DNA of 9,163 nucleotides from an uncultured Selenomonadaceae bacterium (GTDB lineage: Bacteria > Bacillota > Negativicutes > Selenomonadales > Selenomonadaceae). The notes below the pieces were generated by a model. The model was not told where the DNA came from, ran no database searches, and saw nothing but the letters and a program-made list of their open reading frames with translations. Of this stretch, positions 7,022 through 9,163 are shown in pieces; the stretch's first letter is position 1; every line of letters begins with the position of its first letter. The DNA is taken from the NCBI GenBank assembly GCA_905236255.1, contig CAJOPK010000097.1, positions 1-9,163 on the forward strand. The letters run 5' to 3'. The translations under genes were made by a program, and so were the position numbers.

Positions 7022-7849
7022 ATGAAACAAAAGAGAATTGCACTGATAAACGATATAACCGGATTCGGAAGGTGTTCGGTCACCGTCGAATTGCCTATAA
7101 TTTCCGCAATGAAAATTCAAGTTTGCCCGTTACCGGTTGCTTTGCTTTCCGTGCATACGGGTTTCCCGGATTATTTTATGGACGATTACACGCCGAAATT
7201 GCCGGAATACATAAAAAGTTGGGAAATGAACGGATTGGAGTTTGATGCTGTTGCCACCGGATTTTTTGCGTCCGAAACTCAAATTGACATTGTCGAGGAT
7301 TTCATAAAAAAATTTCCTTCCGGCGTTATGATTGATCCGGTCATGGGGGATCACGGAAAAATTTACAAGTCGTATACAAAAGATATGTGTATCAAAATGC
7401 GAAATCTTCTGAAATATGCCGACCTCATTACTCCAAATTTGACGGAGGCTTGCAATCTTGCCGGGATTGGTTATCCCGCCGGCGGAATAATTTCCGATTC
7501 AAAATTGACGAACATTGCCGCCGATCTTGCCGAAAAAACTCGCGGCAAGCGTGTAATAATTACCGGAGTTTCGGCGGATTTTGACGACGGGACGCGCATA
7601 ATGAATTTTGTTTACGACGACGGAAAAATTGACATTGTAAACTCCGAAAAACTCGGAAACGACAGATCCGGCACCGGAGACGTATTTTTTGCGGTTGTTG
7701 CCGGCTCTTTGATGAACGGCGAAAATCTGACAGACTCGGTAAAAAAAGCCGCAAGTTTTGTGGAAAAATGTTTTCAATATGCGGAAGAATTAAATTTGCC
7801 GTGGAATTACGGGTTGCCTTTTGAAGAATTTTTGACGAAGTTGAAATAA
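7022..7849 (+). CDS. pdxK: Pyridoxamine/pyridoxal kinase (PdxK/PdxY family)
   Basis: This 275-residue enzyme should phosphorylate vitamin B6 vitamers with ATP in the salvage route to pyridoxal 5'-phosphate. It has a ribokinase-like fold. The N-terminus (ALINDITGFGRCSVTVELPI) and HTGF motif (45-48) follow the pattern of the Firmicutes pyridoxamine kinases, not ThiD, which would carry a GGAG-rich opening. Further family features are MIDPVMGD (103-110), TPNLTEA (137-143) and the catalytic loop RSGTGD (215-220), with D220 as the likely base. ATG 7022 has GAGGAG at 7005-7010, eleven bases upstream. It lies 19 bp after cdaR and is probably co-transcribed with cdaA-cdaR. No clear terminator follows; the next promoter begins about 60 bp downstream. 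Exact preference among pyridoxal, pyridoxine and pyridoxamine, or hydroxymethylpyrimidine, cannot be read from sequence. Confidence 0.88.
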   Translation: MKQKRIALINDITGFGRCSVTVELPIISAMKIQVCPLPVALLSVHTGFPDYFMDDYTPKLPEYIKSWEMNGLEFDAVATGFFASETQIDIVEDFIKKFPSGVMIDPVMGDHGKIYKSYTKDMCIKMRNLLKYADLITPNLTEACNLAGIGYPAGGIISDSKLTNIAADLAEKTRGKRVIITGVSADFDDGTRIMNFVYDDGKIDIVNSEKLGNDRSGTGDVFFAVVAGSLMNGENLTDSVKKAASFVEKCFQYAEELNLPWNYGLPFEEFLTKLK

Positions 7850-7909
7850 TTCCGAGCCGGATACTTTGACAATCCTACACCCGCGTTGACATCAAGGAGA
7901 AAAATTTTC

Positions 7910-7939
7910 TTGACAAAGAAATTTCAACTGTGTTATATT
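7910..7939 (+). promoter_or_regulatory. Promoter of the trp T-box transcript
   Basis: A consensus TTGACA (7910-7915) is followed by TATATT (7934-7939) after 18 bases, or TTATAT (7933-7938) after 17. The -10 is preceded by TG plus one base (7931-7933), making it extended. Transcription would start near 7946, just before the T-box Stem I. This is the best promoter in the window. Confidence 0.8.
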
Positions 7940-7945
7940 TCGCAC

Positions 7946-8250
7946 GAACTTGGTATTTAAACCGTTGAAGCGGAAGTAAAAACGAAAGACGACCTTACAG
8001 AGAGTCCGCGATGCTGAGAATCGGGCGGGAAACGAATCGTTACAATGGTCCGCAGAGGGCGCAGTCAAAGGCAGGTTTGCCGAGTATTCTGCGACGCGGG
8101 GGCATGCGTCAGTTGCCGGGAGTATGAAGGTACTTCGCAAAGTGCACGAAGTCAAATTCGTGAATCGGGGTGGCACCGCGAATTATTTTGAAACGTGAAA
8201 TAAATTCGTCCCCGTCGGAACAAATGTTTTCCGGCGGGGATTTTGATTTT
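7946..8250 (+). promoter_or_regulatory. Tryptophan T-box leader (tRNA-Trp-sensing riboswitch)
   Basis: This untranslated leader should bind tRNA-Trp and let transcription continue into trpE only when the tRNA is uncharged. Stem I is legible. GCGGA (7970-7974) pairs with TCCGC (8049-8053) and AACGA (7981-7985) with TCGTT (8037-8041). Between them are the conserved AGTA (7975-7978) and, opposite, the specifier loop with TGG (8046-8048), the tryptophan codon. The distal arm has the AGAGAG bulge (7999-8004) and a GCTGAGA terminal loop (8013-8019). Stem III is ACTTCG/CGAAGT (8132-8137/8147-8152). The T-box sequence GGGGTGGCACCGCG (8167-8180) carries the acceptor-binding bulge TGGC (8171-8174), which matches the GCCA end of tRNA-Trp. 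The antiterminator helix is AATTCG/CGAATT (8155-8160/8179-8184). The Stem I base and Stem II were not resolved by eye. Confidence 0.93.
8210..8250 (+). terminator. Conditional terminator of the T-box leader
   Basis: CCCCGTCGGAA (8210-8220) pairs with TTCCGGCGGGG (8229-8239), with one T-G wobble, around an eight-base loop. A T-rich tail, ATTTTGATTTT (8240-8250), follows. Just upstream, AATTCG (8203-8208) can pair with CGAATT (8179-8184), removing the 3' arm of the antiterminator, so termination and antitermination exclude each other. Confidence 0.9.
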
Positions 8251-8273
8251 CCGCCGGCGAAGGAGGAACCGAT

Positions 8274-9163
8274 ATGCAACTTAAACCTTCTCCGGAAAAA
8301 CTCCGGGAAATTGCGGCAACCGGAAATTTTAAAGTCATTCCGGTTGCAACGGAAATTTTGTCGGATATTCGCACGCCGATTGAAGTTTTGCGGATTTTGA
8401 AGAATGTTTCCGCGCATTGTTATTTGCTTGAATCGGCGGCGGCAAAAGAAACTTGGGGACGTTATACCTTTTTGGGTTACGACCCGAAACTCTGCATAAC
8501 CTGTACCGGCGGCAAAATGAAAATCGGCGACGACGAAATTTTTACCGAAAATCCTTCCGACGAAATTCGTAAAATTTTGGCACGGTACACAAGTCCCAAA
8601 ATTGAAGGACTTCCCCCTTTTACCGGCGGACTTGTCGGCTATTTTTCATTCGATTACATAAATTATGCCGAGCCGTCTTTGAAAATGCAGGTTGACGATA
8701 CGGAAAATTTTAAAGATGTTGACCTTATGATTTTTGACAAAGTTATTGCTTTTGATAATTTCCGGCAAAAAATTATTTTAATCATCAATGTGCCGGCGAA
8801 AAATTTTGATATTCAAAGTGCAATTTCCGAACTTGAAAAGATGAAGAAAATTATTTTGACCGGGCAGAAAAAGATTGAGCCGCCCGGAAAAATTGTCGGT
8901 GAAGTCAAGCCGCTTTTTGATAAAGAAAAATATTGCGCGATGGTTGAAACGGCAAAAAATTACATTCACGAGGGAGATATTTTTCAGGTAGTCTTGTCGA
9001 ATCGACTTGCCGCAAATTTTGAAGGAAGCCTGCTGAACACTTACCGGATTTTGAGAACGATAAACCCTTCGCCTTATATGTTTTATTTTTCAGGCACGGA
9101 CGTTGAAGTTGCCGGAGCAAGCCCGGAAACTTTGGTAAAACTTGAAAACGGAATTTTGCACAC
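8274..9163 (+). CDS. trpE: Anthranilate synthase component I, TrpE (partial, 3' end beyond window)
   Basis: TrpE converts chorismate to anthranilate, using ammonia delivered by the TrpG glutamine amidotransferase; it is the first step of tryptophan synthesis. The frame stays open from ATG 8274 to the window edge, giving 296 of an expected 490-520 residues. The N-terminal domain (about 27-165) has the LLES motif at 51-54, where tryptophan feedback binding is expected, followed by GRYTFLGYDP (62-71). The chorismate-binding domain begins near 216 and shows GDIFQVVLS (234-242), INPSPYMFYF (263-272) and GASPETLV (281-288). The catalytic residues near the C-terminus are not in the window. GGAGG (8262-8266) lies seven bases before the ATG. 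Expression is controlled by the Trp T-box just upstream. The LLES and INPSPYMFY motifs favour TrpE over the related PabB, and the Trp-specific leader supports this. Confidence 0.95.
   Translation, partial: MQLKPSPEKLREIAATGNFKVIPVATEILSDIRTPIEVLRILKNVSAHCYLLESAAAKETWGRYTFLGYDPKLCITCTGGKMKIGDDEIFTENPSDEIRKILARYTSPKIEGLPPFTGGLVGYFSFDYINYAEPSLKMQVDDTENFKDVDLMIFDKVIAFDNFRQKIILIINVPAKNFDIQSAISELEKMKKIILTGQKKIEPPGKIVGEVKPLFDKEKYCAMVETAKNYIHEGDIFQVVLSNRLAANFEGSLLNTYRILRTINPSPYMFYFSGTDVEVAGASPETLVKLENGILH

Noticed and set aside
7003..7245. 80-codon plus-strand frame starting right after cdaR
   Set aside because: It is out of frame with, and contained mostly within, the B6 kinase gene, which has a proper ribosome site and conserved motifs.
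8109..8417. Open frames on both strands across 8109-8417
   Set aside because: This interval is the T-box leader and the start of trpE; the frames have no start context or domain and are explained by the structured RNA and trpE.
1..9163. A previously undescribed multi-gene system such as defence, mobile or biosynthetic cluster
   Set aside because: All eight genes fall in recognisable families, composition looks uniform, and there are no integrases, transposases, direct-repeat arrays or unexplained long stretches.

Overview
This window reads as chromosomal DNA from a diderm Firmicute, most likely a member of the Negativicutes. The evidence is a Firmicutes-type gene complement (the c-di-AMP genes cdaA and cdaR, a GerMN lipoprotein, a tRNA-sensing T-box leader before trpE) beside a gene for an outer-membrane two-partner-secretion transporter, which only makes sense in a cell with an outer membrane. 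The genus cannot be settled from the sequence. Codon style and base composition look uniform across all eight genes, and there are no mobile elements, CRISPR arrays, tRNAs or rRNAs.

Layout, left to right. (1) Minus strand, 12-1631: a TpsB/ShlB-type transporter, transcribed leftward. (2) A 231-bp divergent intergenic region with one promoter for each side. (3) 1863-3176: a YjiH-family multi-pass membrane protein with a Gate (nucleoside-recognition) domain. (4) A 171-bp gap with a GC-rich hairpin, a perfect palindrome and a good promoter. (5) 3348-5017: a two-gene envelope operon, an AMIN-domain N-acetylmuramoyl-L-alanine amidase followed by a GerMN lipoprotein, closed by a strong intrinsic terminator. 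(6) 5189-7849: cdaA and cdaR, overlapping by four bases (ATGA), then a pyridoxamine/pyridoxal kinase 19 bp downstream. (7) 7910-8250: a strong promoter and a complete tryptophan T-box leader. (8) 8274 to the window end: trpE, cut off after about 296 codons.

How the genes work together. The amidase and GerMN lipoprotein are probably exported envelope factors. CdaA makes c-di-AMP at the membrane and CdaR is its extracytoplasmic partner; the glmM gene that often completes this cluster in Firmicutes is absent, and a vitamin B6 kinase occupies its place. The T-box lets uncharged tRNA-Trp switch on trpE: both contacts expected for tRNA-Trp (a UGG specifier and a UGGC acceptor-binding bulge) are visible, together with a repeated hexamer that explains the terminator/antiterminator choice.

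I found no convincing new biological system. The most interesting points are the legible Trp T-box switch, the replacement of glmM by a B6 kinase in the c-di-AMP operon, a palindrome lying on the amidase promoter, and the frequent use of TTG and GTG starts.
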